The notes under the pieces were generated by a model, which was not told the DNA's origin, ran no database searches, and saw only the letters and a program-made list of their open reading frames with translations. The position numbers and the translations under genes were made by a program. Positions 1 to 13,200 of a stretch of DNA of 64,000 nucleotides are shown piece after piece. The DNA comes from Phocoena phocoena (lineage: Eukaryota > Chordata > Mammalia > Artiodactyla > Phocoenidae). The stretch spans positions 70,727,464 to 70,791,463 of the forward strand of contig NC_089224.1 in assembly GCF_963924675.1 (NCBI RefSeq), in the 5' to 3' direction. Position 1 is the first letter of the stretch; each line of letters opens with the position of its first letter.

Positions 1-1217
1 CAAATTAACTTCACGGAATCCTTCACTGCATCATGGGCATAAAGGCCACAGGAGCTCCTGTAGTGTATGCAGAAAAGGTCCTACTGGTAAGACGCCAAAT
101 CGCGTAGTGACTCCCCCGCACCTAACTGACAGTAAAGGTCTAAAGATTTCCAAGTAAGTTTTCCTATGAAAACATGACATTTATGCTACCAGCACATTAT
201 TGAGATTAAGTCTATCTAATCCAAATTGCTACAGAGGTCACTTAATATCATCACAATCATCTGTGAAAATATTCAATATTACTTCCTTTTCTCCAAGAAA
301 AGGTTAAATTAGTCATCTCTACTTATCAAGCTACTGGAAAACAGGATAATAAACATTAAAAAAATACAAAGGAAAACTCCCTCCAATAAAGATCCGCTAG
401 AGGTAGAAGTTTAAAGCAGCATATATACTGTTTTAGCTACAGCTATCAGGGAACAAAACTGGTATTAATCTGAAATTATATTAATGGCTGCTTCTTACAA
501 TATTAAAGACACAGACCATGGCAGTAATTTATCCCTAAATTTCATAATCAAAATTTCTCCACATTAATACTATCATGACAGTTTTTACTAGTATATAATT
601 GTTTTAACGGAAAAAAAAGTGCTTGCTTTTGTAATTCATGTAACCCAAAGAAAAGACATTATTGTAAACATCTCACTGACAAACTCTGTATTCATTTATA
701 GTTTGAAATCATACATTTCAAATGGGCAGATTTTATTCTTATGTCCCCAGTTTCCGAGCAGTACCTTTAATAAAGGCTTTTGTGCCTCACTTAGAATGTT
801 GAGATCTCATACATTTCAGAGTGATCCATGATGAGTATGCTTTCAAAAAGCATTCAATTTAGTGTGTCCAAAATACTTAATTTCTCAGTTATTTAAAATG
901 CATTTTACTGGCCTGTGATCCTATGAATTCAGCACTTCATAAAAATGAAATGTTTGATGCTAACTATAAAGTCAGCTGAGCTAGAAAATAAAATCAAATA
1001 ATCTGAATGATAAAAGAATAGATGCACATTTTATCTATAGATTCCTTAGGTCCAAAGTAAACAAAATTCCCAATTCCAGATGTTGAAAGTGACAGAGGAT
1101 CCTTAGACTTTTAAAAAAATAACATGTGCAATGCATACAAAAGAACAAAAAAGGAGATTATTATGGACTTCAATACTATTAGTCATTCATATGGCAGACT
1201 TGCAATGGACAGCTTCA

Positions 1218-1360
1218 TGAAGACACTGGAGACAAAAGTCTTTTCTACTGAAAGATAATTCTGGGCTTCAAGGAAAATGTACATTTGAAGACACTGGAGA
1301 TAAAGTTTTTTTCTACTGAAAGATAATTCTGGGCTTCAAGGAAGATGTATACTTGAAGAC
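1218..1360. repeat. 68-bp tandem duplication in CARNMT1 3' UTR
   Basis: Units at 1218-1285 and 1286-1353, each starting tgaagacactggaga, plus a partial third (ttgaagac). The copies have several mismatches, so this is older than the neighbouring 90-bp duplication. Confidence 0.9.
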
Positions 1361-1487
1361 ATTTCCTCCATTTTTACTTGGGTAGTACAAATATGCATGG
1401 CATAGTGTGTTTCTGAAAAAGCAATAGACATATTAAGAAAATAGACGCTATTTCTTAATTTTGTTAGGAATAAGAAGGCACCACTGA

Positions 1488-1674
1488 CTTGAGGTTGTGT
1501 CCTGTCATTGTGATAGTTGACTTTGAGTTGTTTATTTCAGCATCTGCTATTATTAAACTTTTTTCCTTGTGATACCACTTGAGATTGTGTCCTGTCATTG
1601 TAATAGTTGATTTTGAGTTGTTTATTTCAGCATCTGCTATTATTAAACTTTTTTCCTTGTGATACCACTTGAGA
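1488..1674. repeat. 90-bp tandem duplication next to the CARNMT1 stop codon
   Basis: Two copies of a 90-bp unit at 1488-1577 and 1578-1667, each starting cttgag, with the start of a third at 1668. By eye the copies differ at about three positions. The array begins 4 bp beyond the stop codon on the gene strand. Because 90 is a multiple of 3, an out-of-frame reading frame through it also repeats, which has no coding meaning. Confidence 0.93.
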
Positions 1675-1677
1675 CCG

Positions 1678-1779
1678 TTACTGTGGTTTACGGACCACAA
1701 ACAAGACACATTCATAGTAGTACTTCATCATGGAGAGATCATTCACAGTATATGTTGACAAGACAGATTCTTTTTCCAC
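1678..1779 (-). CDS. CARNMT1: CARNMT1 exon 8, terminal coding part
   Basis: 102 nt: 33 codons ([15 protein letters not shown]... to ...FVVRKPQ, residues 388-420) and a TAA stop at 1680-1678. The acceptor is ...atttcag. The YYYECVLF block carries the two tyrosines (407, 409) that correspond by offset to substrate-pocket residues in human. The exon continues as 3' UTR toward lower coordinates. Confidence 0.96.
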   Translation of the reverse strand: MEKESVLSTYTVNDLSMMKYYYECVLFVVRKPQ

Positions 1780-4700
1780 CTGAAATGCAAACAATAATCG
1801 TAATGATGATGATGATGACAACCATGGTGCTATTTTAAACATATTCTGTATATTAATTCATTTATTACACACAAGTACCCCCTAAGGTTGGCACTATTAG
1901 TAATCCCACTTTACCAACAACAGTTTTGCTCAAGGTCACACCACTAATAAGTGGTGGAACTGGAATTCACACTCAAGAAGTCTAATTCCAGAGCTTGAAC
2001 TCTAAACTACTATAATATGTTGCTTTTCTTTATCTTTAAGAACAAACCTGTTATTTACTTTTTAAATGAATCAAATGCTTCTCAATAAACATACAACTAA
2101 AACACAATAGTCAAAGTATCATGAAACCTTATAATCACATGATAAGGAAAGACTGAACAGTACAAAAGTACATACAGTTAACAATATCCCTCTTACACCT
2201 GCCCTCCCACCCTGTCTACCTGGTACTTTTCAGTCTACAAAGGCCAATATTATAATGGTCAGCTACCACTTATTGAAAGGTGATTACACCAGAGATTACA
2301 GTTTTCCATTTACATACATATTATCTCAAATCCTTATAGTTCTAAAAGCTAAGTATTATTATTTTCACTTTATGGGTGAGAGAACAAAGAGGTTAAGAGG
2401 TAAAAAGCCAGTAACTACCATAACATCACCATTCCTGTTTAAGTGCTTTGGAAGTTAAATTTTGGCAATACTTCATTCCATCCTTACCTCTACCTGGAAT
2501 CCATACTGCAGGACAACGTTTTTTATATCCTCATAGCTCAATTCTATGGAAAGTTCATTTGCCAAATTTTCAAAGTGGTATAGCAGAGGACCTATGGTTT
2601 AAAGATACTATGAATAAACTACTTAAATATAAACATGCACTAGTAGCCGTTTAAACTGAACTCCAAGTTGAGAAATAAGTTGGGTAGAGGATGAAACGTA
2701 AAAAGGAGAGGTAAAGAACCATTACATTTGCCAAGGACAAGTATCCAGACCACTGAAACTTTGGCCAAGTAACTGCCATTTGAGTGCTGGGCCTACATTC
2801 ATGGGGAGCGAGACCCTCTGGTATAACCACCTTGCACTGTGATTCTCCACATCATGGGCCTTACACCTGTAACTCTTAAGGTCCTGAAGGAGTAGCTGAA
2901 TCACAGAATGCCTAGTCCCCAAAATGCAAGGGTATACTGTAATTATAATTCCATAAGTAAATGCAAAACTGCAGTTACAAACTGAGTATCACGTGAAAAC
3001 AGAGAAGAGTCCTCAAGCCAGACTGGGAAGGAAAAATGCAGGGGTAAGGGGGGTTGGAGAGTTATAGGCTGGGCTTCCTAGAAGGAAAAGGTGATACGAG
3101 AGCTGGCTTTTCCACCGCCCCCTCTTCTTTTTTGGCAGCACCTCGTGGCCTGCAGGATCTTAGTTCCCTGACCAGGGATGGAACCCGGGCTACCGCAGTG
3201 AAAGCACTGAGTCCTAACCACTTGACCGCCTTGTGCTGGCTTTTTAAGAGCACAGTTCATATCCCAGCTCTAACACCAACTAATTGTGTGCCTATGAACA
3301 AGTCACTAACTCTGTCCCATCTGTAATATGACTTTAATGTGAGATAACACACCTGGCATATTGTAGGCACTAAGTTCATCAAAGCTATTACAACTTCTTA
3401 AAATGACATTCCCCCTTTACTATTCTCTCACTCCAGATATCCAAGGAACCATCACCTGACTCAAACCAAATTTTCCAATATTTTAGTCTCACATTTTGCC
3501 CAATCTATCGGCTTTATACAGGTAACATTATCATTCCAAAGTTATACTAAAGGATTAATCTAGACAATCGTCTCTGCACCTTTCATTGGGTTAATTATAA
3601 ATCCTGAGACCAACTCACCACCCACACCCCATCCCCACTGCTCATACCATGTGCTAATAATCGCAAGAGATAAAAGTAACAAACAAGACAAAGTTTCTGC
3701 TCCCAAACTGCTCACCACTCTGTGGAACATACTTACTTAGGGTTAAAAGGTTTTTCTTCTTCTCTTTTTTATTGTACATAAACCACTAGAAAAAAATAAC
3801 TATAATTTATATATTAGTGCTCTTTTCAAAAGATAACAATGACTCCCCACCAAACTACTCACTCTATCAAGCTTCAATTCCTTTTAGCTGGATTAGTACT
3901 AGTAAAAATGAAAGATGCTACCATTTACTGAGCACCTATTGTATCCAAGATCATCCCAAAGCTTTTGAAGCCTTTTATTAAAGATCGCAGAGCCTCATAG
4001 CAAAGTCTTTCCAGCTCTAAAGCATATGCTGTTCCTTCTCTGTTATTTTAAGAACCTCCAACAATATTGTTTTATTATATCTACATAAACACATTCCTAG
4101 GCCAGATTTTACTTCTACGTATGTTTTATTCCATTACAAGCTATATGTGTTAGGTTTCTTTTGAATCCACCATAATGCCCAGCATAGCACTGAATGTACA
4201 GTTAAGCGCCTGTAACTTCACCATGCAAAGACAGCCATTACAATTGCGCTGTATTTTTCAGTCTCCTATCACAAATGGGACTTCAACAAATAGCTCTGTG
4301 TATATTTCAGATTCTCCCTTACAAAGACATTCCTTGAAGTGAAATTTCCAGGTCAAAGAGAATAAACAGGGCTTCCCTGGGGGCTCAGCGGTTAAGAATC
4401 CGCCTGCCAATGCAGGGGACACGGTTCGATCCCTAGTCTCGGAAGATTGCACAGGCCGCGGAGCAACTAAGACCATGCGCCACAACTACTGAGCTTGCAC
4501 TCTAGAGTTCGTGAGCCACAACTACTGAGCCTGCGTGCCACAACTACTGAAGCCCACGCACCTAGAGCCCGTGCTCTGCAACAAGAGAGGCCACTGCAAT
4601 GAGAAGCCTGTGCACTGCAATGAAGAGTAGCCCCCGCTCACCGCAACTAGAGCAAGCCCAAGCGTAGCAACGAAGATCCAACGCAGCCAAAACTAAATTT

Positions 4701-7203
4701 ATTAAATAAATAAATAAAATAAAACAGAATAAACATTTTTACTGACTTGATTCAAACTGCCAAAATGCTTTCCAAAGGAGATAATAACAGTTTTCACTCA
4801 CAATTGCAATGGTAAGTACTTGTTTTAACACCTTACTTAGGAAGTGGTGGGAATGCAATGGTACAGTCACTCTGGAAAACTGGTTGGCAGTTTCTTGTAA
4901 AGCTTTACATACATGCACCACATATGACCCAGTAATTCCACCAGTAGGTACTTATCCAAAAGAAATGAAAACTTGTGGCTACAAGATTTGTACTCAAGTG
5001 TTTATAGCAACTTTATTCATAATCATAATTTGGGAACAGCCCATATGTCCATCAACCAGTGAAAGAATAAACAATGTAGTATATCCATACACTGAAATAT
5101 TACTCAGCAATAAAAAAGAAAAAAGCTACTGGTATATGCAACAAAATGGATGAATTTCAAAAGCATTATGCTAAGCGAAGAAAGCCAGACACAAAAAGCA
5201 ACTTACTGTATGATTTTATTTATATGGTATTCTGGAAAAGGGAGAACTATAGTAACATAAAACAGAGAACTGCCAGGTATTAAGGATGAGAAAACTGACT
5301 ACAAAGGGGCACAAGAGACCTTTTGGGGACAATAGAAATGTTCCCTATCTTGACAGAGGTAACAGTTACATGATTATCCAGCTTTCAAAATGCATCAAAC
5401 TGTACACTTAAAAAAAAAAGGGTGAATTTATTATATGTCAACTATACCCCTCCCAAATCTAACTTAAAAAGAAAAAACGCAATAAGTATTTGCTAATTTG
5501 GCAAGAGGAAAACGATAGGCCAGACATGATTTCATCTGCATTTCCTTGAGGCTGAGCAGTTTTTCACATTTATTACCTGGTCGCTCATTCTTTAAATGAA
5601 TGTTTACCAAGCACCGAGCAAATACCTGGCACTGGATATATAAAGATGAATAAAACACTGCCACACTCCTCAAGGAGTTCTTTATTTTCTCAACTCGCGT
5701 GTCTCTTCACATCTTTTAATGGAAATAACAGAAGAAGCAAAGAAGTATTTTTTCCTTGACCATAAGTATAAAGCAAGCTCAGTAAGAGAAAGCTAAAATA
5801 ACATGAAATTTCATAAAAATAAAATCAAACCAATGAGTAATCCTAACACTCAGAGATAACCACTTGAAAACTTAATGTATCTCCTTGCAGTCTTTCCTTG
5901 ATGCATTAGCATGAGATATTACGTATATAGTTTTGCATCTTACACTTCATTAGGAACATTTCACTATTTTATTGATTATTTCTGGAGAATGGTTTTACTA
6001 TGTGGCTATCCTATGGCTATCCATTCCATTACTGTTAGAAATGTAGGTTCAGTCTAAGTTTTCACTCAGTGAGTATGTCCATTAATTGGTCTTTAGTCTT
6101 CACCCATATCTAATTATTTCGCTCTGACAGACTTCTACAAGTATAATTAACCTAACACATGTACGTAATACTGAATGCAATTATGTAATAGGTTAGATGG
6201 CAAGGCAAATATTTGAGGCTTTGTGGGCCACATACAATCTCAACCACACATTCTTATTTGTGTGTCCCCCTACCCCAACGCTTTAAAAAATGTAAAAAAT
6301 ACTCTTAGCTGGTGGGCCATAAGTAGGCGGCTGGCCAAATTTGGCCTGTGGGCGATAGTTTGCCAAACCCTGACCAGTGTATGAATTGTTAAGATTTTAT
6401 CATACATTATCAAAATGTTTTCTTCTTGAATAAAGTTTTATTACTATACTCCCACTAGCAGTACATAAGCACACCCTATCTCACTGTACCTTATCTAAAC
6501 ATCAAGCAAAAAATTTAAAAATCTACCCAATATGATACGTGAAAAATGGCATCTCATGTATATTTATTTGATTAGCAAGGAAGGTGAACATTTTTCCCCC
6601 TGTACATAGGTCATTTACATTTACTCTTTTATAACTTATACATTTATGTTGTCTGTCTATTTCACTTCTGAGTAGGTTTCTCTTAAAGACTTCTACTTTT
6701 TTTTCCCTTTCCAATGTTTTTCTAATTAAAAAAAATAGAGCTCATTGCAAAAATACAAAAACATATAAAGGAACTTCTGCTTCCTGTAAAGGCAAGTTAG
6801 GTTATTCAGACCAATGTTTCTACTGAAAACAACTAAAATTGGCGTATATATATTTTTAAATCTTAAAAATAAAGAATACATGGCAAGTTACTAAGAAACT
6901 ACCAGGAGCCCAGAGGATTAACCAGAGGTAAAGCTAGATGCCATTTTTTTTACCCTGAGGGTATTTGACTATCCATATGAAATGGGCCTGCAATTTAACA
7001 AACTCTTTTGGCCAGGGTGATAAAAAGACAAAACTCTGAGCCTACCCAAGATAGGTCTGACAGATCACGCAACATTATATTTGGAATCTTACAGGCTATC
7101 TTCTTTTTCTTTTTTTTAAAAAATTTTTTTAAACATCTTTATTGGAGTATAATTGCTTTACAATGCTGTGTTAGTTTCTGCTGTATAACAAAGTGAATCA
7201 GCT

Positions 7204-7256
<53 letters not shown>

Positions 7257-10200
7257 CATATCCCCTCCCTCTTGCATCTCCCTCCCACCCTCCCTATCCC
7301 ACCCCTCTAGGTGGTCACAAAGCACCGAGCTGATCTCCCTGCGCTGTGCGGCTGCTTCCCACTAGCTATCTATTTTACATTGGGTAGTGTATGTATGTAT
7401 GTCCATGCCACTCTCTCACTTTGTCTTATGGGCTATCTTTAAGGTAAGAAATAAGTAAATTGAATTCTATCCTTTAACCTGGGGGTGGGGGAGGAAGGGG
7501 GTTTGACCCCCCTGACCTAGTGCTTACTAAACAAGGGGGAAAAAAGAGAAAAAAATAACTTTGGAGAGATATTGTAAATCATGCTTTAGCCCTAGGGTAG
7601 ATTTTCAGCTTAATTTTACATCACGTGAGTGGTCCAATGAACCTCAAGTCCAGGTTTTAGTTTAATATTTGATTTTAATTTAATTTAGAATTTAATATTC
7701 TGTTGTTTTCCTGATAATTTTCCAATCTTCTCCCAGAAGCAAATGCACATTCCTTTGGAGAAAAAACCCTTTAATGTAGGTCTCCAGAAATCTCCAAAAG
7801 TAACTTCTCAAGGGCAATGAGCAATAAATAAATGGTTAAGGTCCACAGCCCAGGGAAACAAAGAACCATAAGCAAGAACCAGCAGGAACAGGAGAAAGCA
7901 GAGACTCACCTGCAAAGACTTGAGATATTACAATTATTGGACAAAATACACTCAGTATTTTCAAAGAAATAAAAGACTATCTTGAAAATATATTCAGAGA
8001 GTAGAAGATTCTTAAATGACATAGACCAAAACACACAAACAAACAAAAAAACCCCACCTAATAGAAATAAAATAGATATTAGACACAGTGACAGAGAGAA
8101 TTTGTGAATGGGAGGACAGGTCAGAATGAATTATCCAGAATGCAAAACAGAGAGACAAAAAAATAGCAAGTAAAGAGAAGTGAAAGCTAGAGTGAGAAGG
8201 TCTAAAATACATTTGATTACATTTCCAGGAGAGAAAAAGAATGAGGGAGAGGAGATTTATGAAGTAATAGAAATAATACGTGTTATTACTTATTTTGATG
8301 CTATGCTTGTCTCATATTGGCAAGTGGAGACCCTTTTTTAAGCTAAGATTTTTCAGAACTGATGAAAAAATTTACAGACTCCGGTAGCCCAATAAACTGT
8401 ATAGTTTTTTGTTTTTGTTTTTGTTTTGGCGGTACGCGGGCCTCTCACTGTCGTGGCCTCTCCCTTTGTGGAGCACAGGCTCCAGACACGCAGGCTCAGT
8501 GGCCATGGCCCACGGGCCCGGCCGCTCCGTGGCATGTGGGATCTTCCCGGACCGGGGTACGAACCCATGTCCCCTGCATCGGCAGGCGGACTCTCAACCA
8601 CTGCACCACCAGGGAAGCCCAACTGTACAGTTTTTAAAAAGAAAAAATCACAACTAGATGTAATATTGAACCTGAAAAAACTACAAAGTGAAAAATCTTA
8701 AAAACAAAACTGAGGGCTTCCTTGGTGGTGCAGTGGTTGAGAGTCCGCCTGCCGATGCAGGGGACGCGGGTTCGTGCCCTGGCCCAGGAAGATCCCACAT
8801 GCCGCAGAGCGGCTAGGCCCGTGAGCCATGGCCGCCGAGCCTGCGCGTCCAGAGCCTGTGCTCCGCAACGGGAGAGGCCACAACAGTGAAAGGCCTGCAT
8901 ACCACATAAAAAAAAAAAAAAAAAAAAAAAAGATTAAAACAAAACTGATTACTTAAAGAAGCAACAGTTAAAATAGCTAAAGTCTCAACAGAAGCTAGAA
9001 GCCACTGGAATGATATCTTCCATGTACTGAAAGCTATATGCCAACCTTGTACTCTATACCAAGTGTTACTTGGGAACTAAAAGTACCAGCATAAACTCAT
9101 GATCTATAAACATGAACTGTGTCTATAGACATAGAAGGGTACAAATATATACTTCTAAAAAGGCCTAGAAGCAATACCATCACAGTGGTAAAATCCAGAT
9201 TTTCATTTCTACATACCATTCCCCACTAAAAGGAACCAGGAATCCTTGGGAAAAATGACTGACTTCAGGGATCTCAGGCAGAAAAAGTATAAGATGAGCC
9301 TGGTATACCTGGTTATGCCAGAACGGAGGTGTTCAAAAAATGACAGGGATATGTCAAAAGGACACAGGAGCCAGCTTGAAGGAGATCCCATTTACCAAAT
9401 CTGGGATAAGTTGATTTAAACCATTTATATCCTTAAGGTTCTAAAAGTTCCAGTTAAGAGACAGAGATTATTAGATTGGATAGTGAAAGAAAATTTAACT
9501 GTATGCTGTATATAAGAGACGCATCTAAAACATAAAGATACAGAAAGGATTTAAGAGAAAAAGATCCACCATACGATTATTAAAAGCTAGTGTAGGACTT
9601 CCCTGGTGGTGCAGTGGTTAAGAATCCACCTGCCAATGCAGGGGACACGGGTTCGAGCCCTGGTCCAGGAAGATGCCACATGCCGCGGAGCAACTAAGCC
9701 TGTGCACTGCAACTACGGAGCCTGCACTCTAGAGCCCGCAAGCCACAACTACTGAGCCTACATGCCAAAATTACTGAAGCCCGCGCACCTCTAGCCTGTG
9801 CTCCACAACAAGAGAAGCCACCGCAATGAGAAGCCCGCACACTGCAATGAAGAGTAGCCCCCGCTCGCCACAACCAGAGAAAGCCTGCGCGCAGCAACAA
9901 AGACCCAATGAAGTCAAAAATAATTAAAAAAAAAAAAAAAAAGCTCATGTAGCTATACTGACATGCCCACTTAAAGAAACATGGCTTGCATCTGTGCAAA
10001 ACAGACAGCTGGCACTCAAACTCCAGCAAGAAGTTTTATAGGCAGGGTAGGGAGGTGTTGGGGGTAGGAGTAGGGTGAACTGGTGGTCACTGCCTGATCA
10101 TTTTCCAATGCAGACTTTTAATTAATCCTCTTCTTTTCTGTCCTACATTTCATATTCACTCTCTACTAGGCCATGCTTTCATAAATTCTGCTCGTTTTCC

Positions 10201-13200
10201 ATTGACTTTTTCCAGGGAATTAAACTTCTGGTCTCCTGCCGGAGCATGGACTGGAAGGGGGCATAAGGTAGGCATCTTGGTTACATAAGAGGTCAACTGT
10301 TTCCTAAATATAGATTTTTCAACTTATGTTGTTTTCATTTGGTGCTTCATTTTCCAGGGTTATTCCACGTCAACCAGCTCTATTCACGTTGGTTTCTTTG
10401 CACAACTTATCCACCTACCCCATCTTCTGAAATACTGTTACATTCTTTTGTCCCCTGATGCCATCCCTGCCATTATTTGTTCGTGTGTTTTATACCTTTT
10501 TATAAACTGTAACAAGATCTCAGTGAGGAGATAACGTATGTGTTCAATCATCCACCTTTTATAGGAAATCGTTCACGTTTTTAAAAATTCTGTAGGTTTA
10601 CAGTGCTTTCAAATCTGATAGGCTCCATTTCTCATTACGCTTTACAAAGACCTCCTTTGGTACTTTAACCTGTTTATTCTTCCAGATGAAGTTAGATTCA
10701 ATTTGCTAATTCCCTGCCCTCCACTATCCAACTATAAATGTATCAGTGCATGGGCACAGACACGCACACCTACACCCCCACTTTTAAAAATAAATTCTGT
10801 ATAAATGCATTTAAGGGATACTGATCACCATGAAAAACTGAAAAACGGTTGCACAGGATGCACAGGCATTCTTCTGCATTTTGCCAGATCAGAGCCTTTC
10901 CCAAAGGACATATGCATAAGAGTTCCCTTGAAAAGCTCACTAGTTTTCCAGAACCTAGGAAACATTAAAGTGAATACCTTAAATACCTCTTAAAGCATTT
11001 TATAAATTAATAATATTCCCAACTCTAATCTCATATAATGTCGCAAATTTTTCATTACAATTTAACTTCCAATGTAACTTTTTAGTATTCCAGAATGGCT
11101 AGCAGTTACCTCTCTCATTACATATGAGTATGCTGACATTCTGGTCTATGTAAGCATGATTAGGGTGAAACTGTCCCCGAAGGGCTGGGGACACACTCTC
11201 AGTTTACAGATAAAACTAATTTTCCAAGTCCACATGGCTGGAACCGAAACCATAGGAATGTTATGAATTTACCAATATAAATGCCATTTTATTAAGTCCC
11301 TTGGCAGCAAACTTCTGTGGCATCTTAACATTACTTTGATCCTGATTTCAAATTCTGAAACAATACATCCATTCATACACCTAACAGTTGCTAAATATTC
11401 ACTCCAAGTGAGGAAGAGGCATTAGATTCCTGCCCTCATCAAGCTTAAAGACTAGTAGGGGAAACAAAAAGATGACTGACTATACCACAATGTGTTAAAT
11501 GCTAGGGACAGATTCTGTGAGAATATAAAAGAGAAATACAGGATATTTAACCCAATCTGAAAGGATCTCCTGAGCTGAGTGTTAAAGAGCATAGGGAAGA
11601 GCCAAATGAAAACGGAGAAGAAAAAGAAAGGGCTTCCTAGGCCAGAGGACTAGCACCTGAGGTCAGGGCAGCGGCAGTAAAAAAGAAAAGAAAAAACTGG
11701 GGCTTCCCTGGTGGCGCTGTGGTTGAGAGTCCGCCTGCCGATGCAGGGGACACAGGTTCATGCCCCAGTCTGGGAAGATCCCACATGCCGTGGAGCGGCT
11801 GGGCCCGTGAGCCATGGCCGCTGAGCCTGCGTGTCCGGAGCCAGTGCTCCGCAACGGGAGAGGCCACAACTGTGAGAGGCCCGCATACCGCAAAAAAAAA
11901 AAAAAAAAAAAAGAAAAAACTGAAGCTGAGACACAAGATAGAAGAAAGATCACAAAGGGCACTACACATCCAGAAGAGTTTAGGTTACCAATAAAGTTAG
12001 ACTTTTATGCAGGGAGTCTGTCAGGGATAGATTTGCACATTGGGAAGATAACTCTGGTGGTAAACGGAGAAACTGAAAGAGGTGTAGAGGGTTGAAGATA
12101 ACTTGAAAGCAGGGATACTCTTAAGAAAACTACTGCATTAATCCAGGCAAGCGACGATGAGGGCCTGGACTGGGGCATTAGCACAAGGCTAGAGCAATGG
12201 TTTTTGATCAAGGGTAGTTTTGCATTTTTGGCTGTCACAACTGGGGAAGTACTACTGGAATCTAATAGGTACAAGCCAGGGATGCTGTCAACCATCCTAC
12301 AGTGTACAGGACAAACCCCCAACCCCCAAAGGACTGCACAGTCAGAATAATGCTAAGTTCTAGACTGACCCAGCACAAGCCTGCAGAGGTGGCTGATTAG
12401 GCATTCAAGGGGTTGGATGGGGGCTGTCAGCCTGTCTCTGCCATATATAAGCTCCACAACCTTTCTGCTAGTTACTTAACCCAAGATTCAGTTTCTTCAA
12501 TTATAGAATAGCAATAATCCTTTTTCAACATAGGGCTGTTTTGAGACTAAACAAGGTATTTTTAAGTGGCTAACATAATGCCTAACCCACAGGGAGCAAA
12601 TACCCAGTAGGTAATGTTATCTGTCAATCATTCCTCAGGAAAAAGAATACTTTTCTTTTAAGGAAGACCCAAGGTTAGAGATATTTGCTTCATATCATGG
12701 CTACAGTTTACAGCTGCTCTCATCTTTCCTATGGACTTCTAAAGAGAAGTCTGGAAAAGACCTACTACTACCTGTAGGCTTAGTCCTACTGGCTAAATCT
12801 CTGGTAAAGTCAAATCATTAAAGAGAGCACGTAACAGAACCCACCAACAAAACTACGCCAATACTGAAGACACCAAGGACTCAATGTTTATCTGACTTTT
12901 ATGTAATATAAAGTCTTCCTTAGTATGGATTATATATCCTACTAAAAAAGACAAGTATATTTACCTTGATTATCATTATTCTCCCTTTATTTTAAAGGAA
13001 GAGTATAAAATTGGCAATTTCCCTTAGATTCTAGATGGGAAGGACCACGTCATACTCATTATTTGATTTCTAGCACGTGGCAATAGGATGCAGTAAAAAG
13101 GTTTTTGCATAAATTAAATTATATTTCTAACCTTTCTTAAACTCAAGGTAGTCACAAAAGTTATCATACCTACTCTTTTCCTAGTATGTATATGTACTGG

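Larger units (their letters stand above)
1..1677 (-). other. CARNMT1: CARNMT1 3' UTR / downstream sequence
   Basis: Non-coding sequence directly after the stop codon on the gene strand. It holds two separate local tandem duplications (listed individually). Several AATAAA hexamers occur on the minus strand (for example near 738-733 and 1625-1620), but I cannot tell which is used, and the UTR may run past the window edge. Positions 1-1200 show no recognised repeat or gene. Confidence 0.6.

Noticed and set aside
1218..1674. Direct repeats resembling a CRISPR array
   Set aside because: Contiguous tandem duplications without regular spacers, in a mammalian genome.
1464..1715. 83-codon reading frame with an internal 30-residue repeat
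   Set aside because: Out of frame with CARNMT1 and partly over its last exon; the protein repeat is simply the 90-bp DNA duplication in the 3' UTR.
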